A stretch of DNA of 5,365 nt. Source: Actinomycetes bacterium. Lineage in GTDB: Bacteria > Actinomycetota > Coriobacteriia > Coriobacteriales > Eggerthellaceae. The DNA lies in contig JAEWQO010000142.1 in the NCBI GenBank assembly GCA_023460315.1, positions 1 to 5,365 on the forward strand, read 5' to 3'. This document shows positions 1-4,876 of this stretch, one piece after another (positions within the stretch are counted from its first letter, which is position 1; the number at the start of each line of letters is the position of its first letter). The notes under the pieces were generated by a model, which was given only the letters and a program-made list of their open reading frames with translations, did no database searches and was not told the origin of the DNA. Made by a program: the position numbers and the translations under genes.

Positions 1-404
1 ATCGCTAACCATATCGTACCTACCAGGTAGCATACAAACGTTCCTAATACCATACCTACGAAGAGCATATATGCTTTTCCTTTCTTCACAAAGAGATCAG
101 TAAAATATCCAGTAAAAACCGCAATACCCAGATATCCAATCAAATAACCTCCAGTAGGTCCAACCAATACACCAGCACCTGATGACCAACTAGCAAATAC
201 GGGAACTCCTATAAGACCTATAAGTAAATACAACAATACACATAGCACGCCGCGCTTCATTCCAAGAACCACAGCTCCTAAATATACAGCAAAGGTTGCT
301 AGTGTGATTGGCACACTCCCTATCGGTATCGCTAGGGGTGCAATAACACATAACACTGCCGCCATTAATGCAGTAATCGTTAACGTTTTAATCTTAGTTG
401 ACAT
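1..404 (-). CDS. bioY: Biotin transporter S component BioY, 3' part missing
   Basis: BioY is the integral membrane substrate-binding (S) component of the energy-coupling-factor biotin transporter. It captures biotin at the cytoplasmic membrane and works with the EcfAAT module. The first 134 codons are here; the gene runs off the left edge, so about 50 of the usual 180-190 residues are missing. Visible family marks are the N-terminal TALMAAVLCV helix, IPIGSVPITL (residues 26-35), GMKRGVL (48-54), the LLYLLIGLIGVPVF helix (57-70) and the conserved GPTGGYLIGY (82-91). The rest is strongly hydrophobic, as expected for about six membrane segments. The ATG at 404 is chosen because the family N-terminus starts there and an AAAGGA site lies about 10 bases upstream. 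It is transcribed alone, divergently from the Cys-rich peptide gene, under a BirA-like operator. The family call is secure. Confidence 0.93.
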   Translation of the reverse strand, partial: MSTKIKTLTITALMAAVLCVIAPLAIPIGSVPITLATFAVYLGAVVLGMKRGVLCVLLYLLIGLIGVPVFASWSSGAGVLVGPTGGYLIGYLGIAVFTGYFTDLFVKKGKAYMLFVGMVLGTFVCYLVGTIWLA

Positions 405-439
405 AGTATATTTATCCTTTCGCGTCTAGTATTACATGA

Positions 440-468
440 ATTATAATCAAGATAGTTCACATTGTCAA
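440..468 (-). promoter_or_regulatory. Consensus sigma-A promoter of bioY
   Basis: On the minus strand there is a perfect TTGACA (468-463), a 17-base spacer and a perfect TATAAT (445-440). The expected start is near 433, giving a leader of about 30 bases before the bioY ATG. A fully consensus promoter suggests strong basal transcription held down by a repressor. The -35 box lies inside one arm of the adjacent BirA-like operator. Confidence 0.85.
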
Positions 469-493
469 CCCATTTATTTATATTGGTTTACAT
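462..493. promoter_or_regulatory. BirA-type biotin operator upstream of bioY
   Basis: TTGTCAACC (462-470) and GGTTTACAT (485-493) form an interrupted palindrome with a 14-base spacer. Seven of nine arm positions are complementary, and one further pair (461/494) also matches. This agrees in sequence and spacing with operators bound by bifunctional BirA (biotin ligase/repressor) in Firmicutes, of the form TTGTNAACC-N14-GGTTNACAA. The left arm covers the -35 box of the bioY promoter, so biotinyl-AMP-loaded BirA would block RNA polymerase when biotin is plentiful. The match is seen directly; binding is inferred from the family and the neighbouring bioY. Confidence 0.82.
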
Positions 494-507
494 TTAACTA
501 AATCATG

Positions 508-561
508 CCTATAATTGGCTCCTAATCAAGGGAGTTCTTAAAGCAAAGAATTAATTATAGG
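508..561. repeat. Folded inverted-repeat element in the intergenic region
   Basis: CCTATAATT (508-516) and AATTATAGG (553-561) are exact reverse complements. Between them are two smaller hairpins, CTCC/GGAG (519-522 with 531-534) and TTCTT/AAGAA (535-539 with 546-550). Together they could form a three-way junction. Neither predicted start site (about 433 on minus, about 626 on plus) would put it in an RNA, so it may be a DNA-level element, part of an unrecognised transcript, or chance in AT-rich DNA. No function is recognised. Confidence 0.4.
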
Positions 562-591
562 ACCAATATACTATAAAATTGTATATATCTA

Positions 592-619
592 TTGATTTTT
601 TGCCAATTTATGATATTCT
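592..619 (+). promoter_or_regulatory. Likely promoter of the Cys-rich peptide gene
   Basis: TTGATT (592-597), a 16-base spacer and TATTCT (614-619) preceded by TG at 611-612 form a plausible extended -10 sigma-A promoter. The predicted start is near 626, which excludes the in-frame ATG at 623 and leaves a leader of about 35 bases ending in a strong GGAGG site. Two of six positions deviate from consensus in each box. Confidence 0.5.
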
Positions 620-661
620 TATATGTATCTCACTGTCAATTTTTGGTATACGGAGGCGCGT

Positions 662-886
662 ATGAAGAATTATTCCAAACCTTTACTAATGAGTCATGAA
701 CTTTACCTCGAAGGCATCTATGCTTGCAGTGGTTCGAAACCTGCGAACACATGTCCTAGAGGATACTCAAGATATTACTATGGACGTACCTATTGTTGGG
801 GTTGTCAATATTATGAACAACGACCATGGTGGGATATTCTTATCCCTGGTGATATTTGTGAACCTAACTGTACTTATAACTGGTAA
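662..886 (+). CDS. Cys/Tyr/Trp-rich small peptide, candidate RiPP precursor
   Basis: The product is 74 residues long. The start is the ATG at 662, five bases after GGAGG (652-656); an in-frame ATG at 623 has no such site and precedes the predicted transcription start. The N-terminal 25 residues look like a RiPP leader: Y4-x-x-P7, then charged and hydrophobic residues up to LEGIYACSG. From memory this resembles an EGVYAxSG motif in uncharacterised clostridial small peptides, which I cannot confirm here. The rest is unusual: six Cys over the whole peptide (22, 31, 45, 48, 65, 69), eleven Tyr and four Trp, including YCWGC and a C-terminal NW. That composition fits a disulfide-, thioether- or aromatically cross-linked product. 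No modification gene is adjacent. The IS3 element begins three bases after the stop codon, so the native 3' flank is lost, although the stop lies outside the element as I draw it. It could instead be a small structural or secreted protein; function is unknown. Confidence 0.72.
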   Translation: MKNYSKPLLMSHELYLEGIYACSGSKPANTCPRGYSRYYYGRTYCWGCQYYEQRPWWDILIPGDICEPNCTYNW

Positions 887-887
887 T

Positions 888-924
888 CTGTACCCCAAGT
901 CAAGGACATTAATGAATAGAGTCG
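888..924. repeat. IS3-family element, left terminal inverted repeat
   Basis: The sequence starts CTGTACCC and matches the reverse complement of 2593-2629 at 26 of 37 positions. Shared blocks are CTGTACCC, GGACA and GAATAGAG. The element proper most likely begins with the TG at 889, as IS3-family ends usually read TG...CA. This end lies downstream of orfB. Confidence 0.85.
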
Positions 925-965
925 CTACTCTTGCTCCTGGCTTGTGATATCCTCTTTCTTTGTTT

Positions 966-1997
966 TTAACTGCATTTATCATCTGCAGATTCCTCTGCAT
1001 CAGATGACTTCTTTTTCCCTAACTCCTCCGGTCTTTTCTGAATTACCGGTGCTTTGGGTAGATGTGGTATCTCAAGCGGATACCGTCCCGTTGTCACAAA
1101 CTGATTATATTCGTTTGGTGACAAGTACGCTAAATCCCAGACATATCGTTCATTGTTGTAATAATCCATGTAGTCATCAACTGCAAACTTTATCTGGTCA
1201 AACTTCTTTGCATCAGCAACTCTTTCCATGAGATGATCTTTCATGTGACCAAAGAAGCTCTCCTGCGGGGCATTGTCCCAACAGTTGCCTCTTCGTGACA
1301 TCGACTGTCTTATCCCATTATCCTTTAGGATTTTGATAAAGGTTATGCTTGTATAATGGCTACCTTGATCACTGTTGATTATTGTTTCCTTATACAGGTC
1401 TATTCCATGATTATTAACAAGAATTTCTACCGTTTCTCTAACAAAATCAACCTCCAGAGATTCACTTAATACATACGATAAAACCTGTTTTGTGAAGGCA
1501 TCCAGAATTACCGACAGATATGCAAACACTCCATTGTATGGTATGTATGTGATATCCGTAAGCAGTACCATTCTCGGTCCATAACATTCGAATTCTCGTT
1601 GTAATAAGTTATCAGCATAATTGCTGGTCTTTATTGCTTTCTGCATTTGTCTGTATGGATTTGCCTGTCTTACCGGACACTGAAGATTGTACTTCTTCAT
1701 AAGCCTTCTGATCTTTTTCAGATTCATGATAATAGGCGGATCCATGTGGAGCAGGCACATATAGATGCCTCTGGCTCCTTTTGTATATCCACGCTTATTA
1801 TAAGCGATTAGGATTAGTCTAAAATCTGCTCTGTCTTCCTCTTCTCGCCGTTCCCTGTCAGGAATGGTTGCCACCCAGGCATAGTAGCCTGATCTGGATA
1901 CTCCGGCGATATCGCAGAGTGTTTCAACACTTAGGTCGTTCTTTTCTTCCTGTACTGTCCGATATATAATCTCAAACAGCGGCGCTGCCTTTCCCAT
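966..1997 (-). CDS. IS3-family transposase OrfB (DDE integrase)
   Basis: This is the catalytic half of the IS3 transposase, which makes the figure-eight and circle intermediates. Numbering from the ATG at 1997 (343 residues), an HTH_21-type region (about 20-45, ETLCDIAGVSRSGYYAW) is followed by the rve integrase core. The core carries D148 (LLTDITY), D210 (INSDQGSHY) and E246 (NAPQESFFG), a proper DD(35)E triad, plus the NCWDNA motif and the C-terminal YYNNERY...LSPNEY block. A Lys/Glu/Ser/Asp tail of about 40 residues after the core is longer than usual. The ATG at 1997 is preferred over the GTG at 2003 because AAGGG (2010-2006) lies 8 bases before it. The orfA stop is at 2009, so the genes do not overlap. 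OrfB may be made by translational coupling or by a -1 slip at the ACA-AAG codons near 2018-2015 that would fuse OrfA to OrfB. Confidence 0.93.
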   Translation of the reverse strand: MGKAAPLFEIIYRTVQEEKNDLSVETLCDIAGVSRSGYYAWVATIPDRERREEEDRADFRLILIAYNKRGYTKGARGIYMCLLHMDPPIIMNLKKIRRLMKKYNLQCPVRQANPYRQMQKAIKTSNYADNLLQREFECYGPRMVLLTDITYIPYNGVFAYLSVILDAFTKQVLSYVLSESLEVDFVRETVEILVNNHGIDLYKETIINSDQGSHYTSITFIKILKDNGIRQSMSRRGNCWDNAPQESFFGHMKDHLMERVADAKKFDQIKFAVDDYMDYYNNERYVWDLAYLSPNEYNQFVTTGRYPLEIPHLPKAPVIQKRPEELGKKKSSDAEESADDKCS

Positions 1998-2008
1998 AAG
2001 CACCGCCC

Positions 2009-2425
2009 TTACTTCTTTGTATCTTTAATTGAAGTAATTTTTTTTAAAAACTCAACCTCTTGGCGAAGGTATAAGAGTTCGTGTTGCATCTTAATAATTG
2101 TCTCATCTGACGGATTATTATCAACATCGTAAAGCTCTGTTTTACGGCCTCTTTTCCGACCTTTACCTTCTGTAAATCCACCAGGCTTCTGGGCTTGTTT
2201 CTGTATATTTATCTGCAATCCATTAATACGGTATTGCCCCAGCATATCTGGATCATAACCAAGTGCTTCAACAATGCTCCGTGGTGATTCTCCTTCCTGA
2301 TAGTGCCTCCAGAATTCTTCCTTAAATTCCTTTGTGTAGAAAATCTGTGATTCTGTTACCTTATAAGTGTATGGATTGTGTTTAATTAGCTGAATTTCCC
2401 TCTTTGTGAACTTGTTTCGGTTCAT
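2009..2425 (-). CDS. IS3-family transposase OrfA (HTH, leucine zipper)
   Basis: OrfA is the DNA-binding partner or N-terminal part of the IS3 transposase, recognising the element ends. The ATG at 2425 (138 residues) is chosen because AGGAGG (2439-2434) lies 8 bases upstream; the ATG at 2431 is only 2 bases away, and upstream in-frame codons lack a site. It contains an HTH region at about 33-65 (KEFKEEFWRHYQEGESPRSI then EALGYDPDMLGQYR), a basic stretch GKGRKRGRK (87-95) and a coiled-coil zipper (about 108-130, ending LLYLRQEVEFLKKI) for multimerisation. An A8 run near its 3' end (2045-2038) looks like a slippage site, but a -1 shift there meets a stop at 2027 before orfB. The short conserved end ITSIKDTKK precedes the stop. 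Confidence 0.88.
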   Translation of the reverse strand: MNRNKFTKREIQLIKHNPYTYKVTESQIFYTKEFKEEFWRHYQEGESPRSIVEALGYDPDMLGQYRINGLQINIQKQAQKPGGFTEGKGRKRGRKTELYDVDNNPSDETIIKMQHELLYLRQEVEFLKKITSIKDTKK

Positions 2426-2452
2426 GTGCATGTCCTCCTGAATCCTACTTTG

Positions 2453-2461
2453 AGTATACCA
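2453..2461 (-). promoter_or_regulatory. Extended -10 promoter element of orfA
   Basis: TGGTATACT reads on the minus strand about 20 bases upstream of the orfA ribosome binding site. It has the TGn extension of an extended -10, but no convincing -35 box at 16-18 bases. It probably gives weak transcription of the transposase genes. Confidence 0.4.
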
Positions 2462-2561
2462 CACGCTCTACTTTCAAAAAGAAAAATCTGTCCGAAACTT
2501 GGAATTTTCTATTTATTCCCTGTCCACTCATTGGGATTCTCTTTGATTTTTAGGAATTTAT

Positions 2562-2606
2562 ACATCTAGTTTCAGATGTCCTAAGAATAGGTCTGCTCTA
2601 TTCTTA
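2562..2606. repeat. Two subterminal hairpins at the IS right end
   Basis: ACATCT/AGATGT (2562-2567 with 2574-2579, 6-base loop) and TAAGAATAG/CTATTCTTA (2582-2590 with 2598-2606, 7-base loop) lie back to back just inside the right end, upstream of orfA on the minus strand. A GTGGACAG block next to the inverted repeat recurs near 2521-2528. Such structures can shield the transposase start from transcription entering from outside, or serve as transposase binding sites; the role here is inferred. Confidence 0.5.
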
Positions 2607-2629
2607 ACTGTCCACTATCTAGGGTACAG
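2593..2629. repeat. IS3-family element, right terminal inverted repeat
   Basis: Read on the minus strand from 2629 it begins CTGTACCC and pairs with the left end at 888-924 (26 of 37 positions). The element proper most likely ends at A2628. The next bases, GTTT, do not repeat the left flank. Confidence 0.85.
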
Positions 2630-2700
2630 TTTATGGGGTAAGTAAACGCATATCTACTCATAAAACAACCAAATCATATAGTTCACGGGTGCATAAAGTA

Positions 2701-2744
2701 GATAAAAATAACGCAGGTCGATTCGATTCTGCGTTCTTTTTATC
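2701..2744. terminator. Bidirectional intrinsic terminator
   Basis: A 16-bp stem with one mismatch (2701-2716 with 2729-2744) has the GC-rich core AACGCAG/CTGCGTT and a 12-base loop. A T5 tract follows the core on the plus strand and a TTATTTTT tract on the minus strand, so it can end transcription both ways. On the minus strand it is the natural terminator of the RiPP operon ending at 2858. On the plus strand it is the first terminator after the Cys-rich gene, now about 1.8 kb away because of the IS. A second inverted repeat (2651-2658 with 2697-2704, TATCTACT/AGTAGATA) overlaps its foot and could compete with it. I see no gene between 2629 and 2857. Confidence 0.85.
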
Positions 2745-2856
2745 TATTCATTTATTTATTCATCTATCTATTCATTGATTATTCGAATATCTATTCCTTT
2801 ATCTTTCCTTTATCTATTCCTTTATCTTTTCTTATATCTTTTCATATATCCATTCT
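2741..2856. repeat. Degenerate 11-12 bp tandem repeat, T-rich on plus
   Basis: About ten imperfect copies of TATCTATTCNTT follow one another between the terminator and the stop codon of the protease gene. The period is 11-12 bp with drift to units such as TATCTTTCCTT and TATATCTTTTCAT. It is non-coding on both strands as far as I can see. It forms the 3' untranslated tail of the RiPP operon mRNA, where the RNA would be an A/G-rich, largely unpaired repeat. It is probably a slippage-derived microsatellite-like tract. Confidence 0.6.
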
Positions 2857-2857
2857 T

Positions 2858-3292
2858 TTATACGTTACTAAATCTTGCTACAATAGCATATCCTTCTCCG
2901 TTTCCACCGGTAATATAATATTCACCACAGCGTAACCAAGCATGCGCAACCATATTCTTGTCCTCTTTTCCTACTCCCAGATACAATGTAGAAGGTATCT
3001 TCTTTTGCATTAATAACCTTTGAGCAGTTAATGCCTGTATCAGACATTTACTTTCCCATGGAGTTCTTCTGGCGACACGATTAACTACCATACTAACCCG
3101 AGAGGCATAGTAATAATGTTGCACCTCTTCAATCTCACTAGATTCATTATTTAATATTCCAAACTTCTTTTTTAACTTATCCATAGAGATCAGTAGTACA
3201 CACATTCGATAATATGCTGCATATAGAAAAGCCTTTACTGTTAACCACCTATTTTTATTCTTAAATATGAAGTTATAAATAAGTTTAAGCAT
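2858..3292 (-). CDS. Lasso-peptide B2-type leader protease (transglutaminase-like)
   Basis: B2 proteins are transglutaminase-fold cysteine proteases that cut the leader from a RiPP precursor held by the B1 recognition protein. At 144 residues the length is typical of split Firmicute B2 proteins. The N-terminal region (12-45, RWLTVKAFLYAAYYRMCVLL then MDKLKKKFG) matches the usual amphipathic B2 start. The catalytic part holds C83 in WESKCLIQALTAQRLL, the IPSTLYLGVGK strand (99-109) and H117 in VAHAWLRCG, followed by the TGG and FxxV-type end (YYITGG, IVARF). The HAWLRCG...TGG pattern is that of Paenibacillus-type B2 proteins; the third triad residue is not obvious. The ATG at 3292 has no close ribosome binding site; a strong AAAGGAG lies 36 bases upstream across a hairpin. 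It is last in the operon, after B1. No synthetase C gene follows. Confidence 0.87.
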   Translation of the reverse strand: MLKLIYNFIFKNKNRWLTVKAFLYAAYYRMCVLLISMDKLKKKFGILNNESSEIEEVQHYYYASRVSMVVNRVARRTPWESKCLIQALTAQRLLMQKKIPSTLYLGVGKEDKNMVAHAWLRCGEYYITGGNGEGYAIVARFSNV

Positions 3293-3300
3293 AATTTATC

Positions 3301-3335
3301 CGATACAATTGCTATATGTATCGTTTCTCTCCTTT
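3301..3335 (-). promoter_or_regulatory. Hairpin between Shine-Dalgarno and B2 start
   Basis: On the minus strand AAAGGAG (3335-3329) is followed after 5 bases by a perfect 7-bp hairpin (CGATACA, 3323-3317, with TGTATCG, 3307-3301, 9-base loop), then 8 bases to the B2 ATG. The linear gap is 36 bases, too far for normal initiation. Folding out the hairpin leaves 13, which is closer to usable. This suggests structure-assisted start selection, or a lost start codon nearer the site (an ATA lies 7 bases after AAAGGAG). Confidence 0.5.
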
Positions 3336-3381
3336 AAATAATCTGTAATATCTACCTTGACTATTAAATAATATGCCAAGC

Positions 3382-3660
3382 TTACACAAATTCAACAAAC
3401 TTCAATTCATATAAATGATTAATAAAGTCCGTAACCGATTCTGCACATGTCTTCTCATCAATTTCATATTCACGAACCAATTTACTCGTAATGGCATTAA
3501 TGTTCACTCCTAATCCCGCAGACAGAATGTCCCAGATATCATTTGCTACTCCTTTTAATAAAAAATACTTCCCGGTTGAGAAATCAATCATTACCTTCTC
3601 ACCGGCCAAATCTGTCACATCCAAATGTTTTGTAAGTTTGACTATCGCATTCTCCTTCAT
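3382..3660 (-). CDS. PqqD-like RiPP recognition protein (lasso B1)
   Basis: B1 proteins are small PqqD-fold winged-helix modules (RRE) that bind the leader of a precursor peptide and deliver it to the B2 protease and other enzymes in the cytosol. At 92 residues the length is typical. The signature runs in order: GEKVMIDFSTGKYFLL (20-35, matching the family pattern GExxxLDxxxGxYxxL), VANDIWDIL (38-46), then a helical part with REYEIDEKTCAESVTDFINH (63-82) and a hydrophobic C-terminus LKFVEFV. The ATG at 3660 is chosen because GGAGG lies 5 bases before it; the in-frame TTG at 3672 overlaps that site. It sits between the kinase and B2 with gaps of about 120 and 90 bases, wider than in most tight RiPP operons. 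Orphan RREs occur in other RiPP classes, but the B2 neighbour fixes the lasso-like context. Confidence 0.88.
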   Translation of the reverse strand: MKENAIVKLTKHLDVTDLAGEKVMIDFSTGKYFLLKGVANDIWDILSAGLGVNINAITSKLVREYEIDEKTCAESVTDFINHLYELKFVEFV

Positions 3661-3689
3661 AGATACCTCCAAATGATCCTCTTATACTA

Positions 3690-3726
3690 AAGTAGCGAGG
3701 CTCCTATCTTATCTGCTTCGCAACTT
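3690..3726. repeat. Hairpin between kinase and B1 genes
   Basis: AAGT-A-GCGAGGC (3690-3701) pairs with GCTTCGC-A-ACTT (3715-3726), 10 of 12 positions plus one G-T pair, with a 13-base loop. No T tract follows on the minus strand, so it is unlikely to be a terminator. An mRNA processing or stability structure in the 120-base kinase-B1 gap is more likely. A weak TTGTAC-N17-TAAACT match further upstream (about 3750-3778) might be an internal promoter but is poor. Confidence 0.45.
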
Positions 3727-3781
3727 CTCTTAATCACTACCATATAGAAGTTTACCATATTTTTACAATTTGTACAACAAT

Positions 3782-4705
3782 TTATTTGCTAATCAATTGT
3801 AAAACAAGTGATAGTTGCTCTTCCATCGTCTGCTTTGATTTAGGTCTGTGAATCCGATAGATTGGAATATCCTGTACAATCTTTATACATTGCTTAAAGA
3901 TTGAGGAATCCATTCCTATATTACGGTAGGTGGTATAATGATACAGATTTGTTACAAATGACTCTAGCTTATCATGCCCTTGCAATACCTCTAACTCAAC
4001 TTTATCACAGTCTTCTGCACATATCTCAACAATACACCCTAAAATCATCTTCTTGCTGCAATAATCATGATTCAATCTTATAGCATACTTCTGCCGATCT
4101 TCTTCCAATAGTAATAATTGATCTAGAGAATAGCCAAAGTGTAACGCTGCGTCCTTACATAACTTCTGTTGAGGATACGCTGGACACGCATAGATGCATC
4201 CTTCTACACTTCGAAGCGCTACAGTATCGTCAGCCATAAACTGAAACCCCTTTTTCCGTAGCTGAGTTGTTAAGGTCGACTTTCCTGAGCCAGATTGTCC
4301 ACAGATAATGATTGCTCTATTATGACTTACCACTGCTGAGCCATGGATTGCCAGAATCTGTCTTTGAATTAATAGAGTTCCGAAGCAAGTTCCTAATACC
4401 ATTGCTCTTAGATTCTTCTTATCATAACCTTCCTGAGGATTCACAAGAATCTCATGTCCATTACGAATTACAAAGTCACCAACCCCCTCCATAAAAAACC
4501 ATAGTACATCCTTCTCCATCTTATACAAACGACCTTCTAACTTTAGCTTCTGATATTCGTCCAGCAAATCACTAAGACTAATATTAACTTCTATCTCTTC
4601 CTCTTCCATACCATCAACTCTATACGCTTCTGGAAATTCAATCTGAGACGTAACTTTTAGTCCATATATCTCATAATAATATTCGTTCTTCACACTATTC
4701 TCCAT
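3782..4705 (-). CDS. HPr-kinase-like RiPP kinase
   Basis: This is a homologue of the C-terminal domain of HPr kinase/phosphorylase. The same family in lasso clusters (paeninodin PadeK, ThcoK) phosphorylates the precursor on its C-terminal Ser. From the ATG at 4705 (307 residues) the N-terminal domain opens with YYYEIYGLKVTSQIEFPE (9-26), typical of the family. Then come HGSAV (121-125), a Walker A loop GQSGSGKST (136-144), MADDTVAL (157-164, the HPrK Asp-Asp) and YPQQKL (177-182). The start is uncertain. GTG 4771 (329 residues) overlaps a 26-bp perfect palindrome and adds 22 unusual residues. ATG 4705 gives the family-like N-terminus but has a weak ribosome site. GTG 4693 has GGAG 6 bases upstream. 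It lies after the two precursors and before B1 in one operon. Whether it modifies these peptides is inferred; neither ends in Ser. Confidence 0.85.
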   Translation of the reverse strand: MENSVKNEYYYEIYGLKVTSQIEFPEAYRVDGMEEEEIEVNISLSDLLDEYQKLKLEGRLYKMEKDVLWFFMEGVGDFVIRNGHEILVNPQEGYDKKNLRAMVLGTCFGTLLIQRQILAIHGSAVVSHNRAIIICGQSGSGKSTLTTQLRKKGFQFMADDTVALRSVEGCIYACPAYPQQKLCKDAALHFGYSLDQLLLLEEDRQKYAIRLNHDYCSKKMILGCIVEICAEDCDKVELEVLQGHDKLESFVTNLYHYTTYRNIGMDSSIFKQCIKIVQDIPIYRIHRPKSKQTMEEQLSLVLQLISK

Positions 4706-4747
4706 TCTGCTGCAAACCCAGAATTTGGGCGCCAGCACAAATTTGCC

Positions 4748-4773
4748 GTGTGAAAAATCTAGATTTTTCACAC
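4748..4773. repeat. Perfect 26-bp palindrome upstream of the kinase core
   Basis: GTGTGAAAAATCT (4748-4760) is followed directly by its exact reverse complement (4761-4773). It has no spacer and sits at the first possible kinase start, GTG 4771, just after an AGAGG site (4780-4776). As RNA it could form a hairpin that hides that start; as DNA it could be a dimeric regulator site. Its sense-strand context is partly repeated at about 4823-4869. Confidence 0.7.
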
Positions 4774-4810
4774 TACCTCTTTCTGCATATTTTACTTGCT
4801 TGCAAATTAA

Positions 4811-4869
4811 TTACTGCGTAAATTCGTCGGTTGAAATAGTGTTTTTCAACCTATCTCCACCATATTTTA
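4811..4869 (-). other. Diverged copy of the kinase 5' region with a 12-codon ORF
   Basis: This stretch repeats the order seen at about 4737-4796: TAAAATATG, a GAG-rich ribosome site, TTG or GTG followed by AAA-AA(C/T), then an inverted repeat (GGTTGAAA/TTTCAACC, 4829-4836 with 4844-4851) and AATTT. Here TTG 4849 opens only 12 codons (second and third Lys-Asn, as after GTG 4771) and stops at 4811, five bases after a GGTGGAG site. It may be a remnant of a duplicated kinase start or a short leader peptide. It has no recognisable function. Confidence 0.4.
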
Positions 4870-4876
4870 TAAAATA

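Larger units (their letters stand above)
889..2628 (-). mobile_element. Complete IS3-family insertion sequence, about 1.74 kb
   Basis: The element has two consecutive minus-strand genes, orfA (HTH plus leucine zipper) and orfB (DDE integrase), bounded by imperfect terminal inverted repeats beginning TGTACCC. At 1740 bp it is longer than the usual 1.2-1.55 kb of the family, partly because of about 200 bp of non-coding DNA between the right end and orfA. That stretch holds two hairpins and repeated GTGGACAG-like blocks. Both genes look intact, so it may be active. No clean 3-5 bp target duplication is visible: the left flank ends AATC and the right flank begins GTTT. It separates the Cys-rich peptide gene from the first terminator downstream. 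The family call is firm; the named IS cannot be given without a database search. Confidence 0.88.

Noticed and set aside
623..661. Start of the Cys-rich peptide at ATG 623
   Set aside because: It precedes the predicted transcription start and has no ribosome site, whereas ATG 662 has GGAGG at ideal spacing and gives a normal RiPP-like leader.
696..947. Overlapping reading frames of about 80 codons on both strands in 696-1000
   Set aside because: They overlap the Cys-rich gene or the IS end in other frames, lack ribosome sites and have no recognisable features.
944..1231. Plus-strand reading frame opposite the orfB 3' end
   Set aside because: It is antisense to a clear transposase and has no ribosome site or family features.
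2038..2045. A8 run as the productive OrfA-OrfB frameshift site
   Set aside because: A -1 shift there meets a stop codon at 2027 before reaching orfB.
882..2641. GGTAA at 882-886 and 2637-2641 as a target duplication of the IS
   Set aside because: It would place the right end 8 bases outside the TGTACCC inverted repeat while the left end is 2 bases outside, so the ends would not be symmetrical. More likely coincidence.
2741..2856. CRISPR array
   Set aside because: Units are only 11-12 bp, degenerate and contiguous, with no unique spacers and no cas genes.
3491..3676. Plus-strand frame of 61 codons opposite B1
   Set aside because: It mirrors the PqqD-like gene on the other strand and shows no independent support.
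3901..4494. Plus-strand reading frames of about 60 codons within the kinase gene
   Set aside because: They are antisense to a gene with clear motifs and lack ribosome sites.
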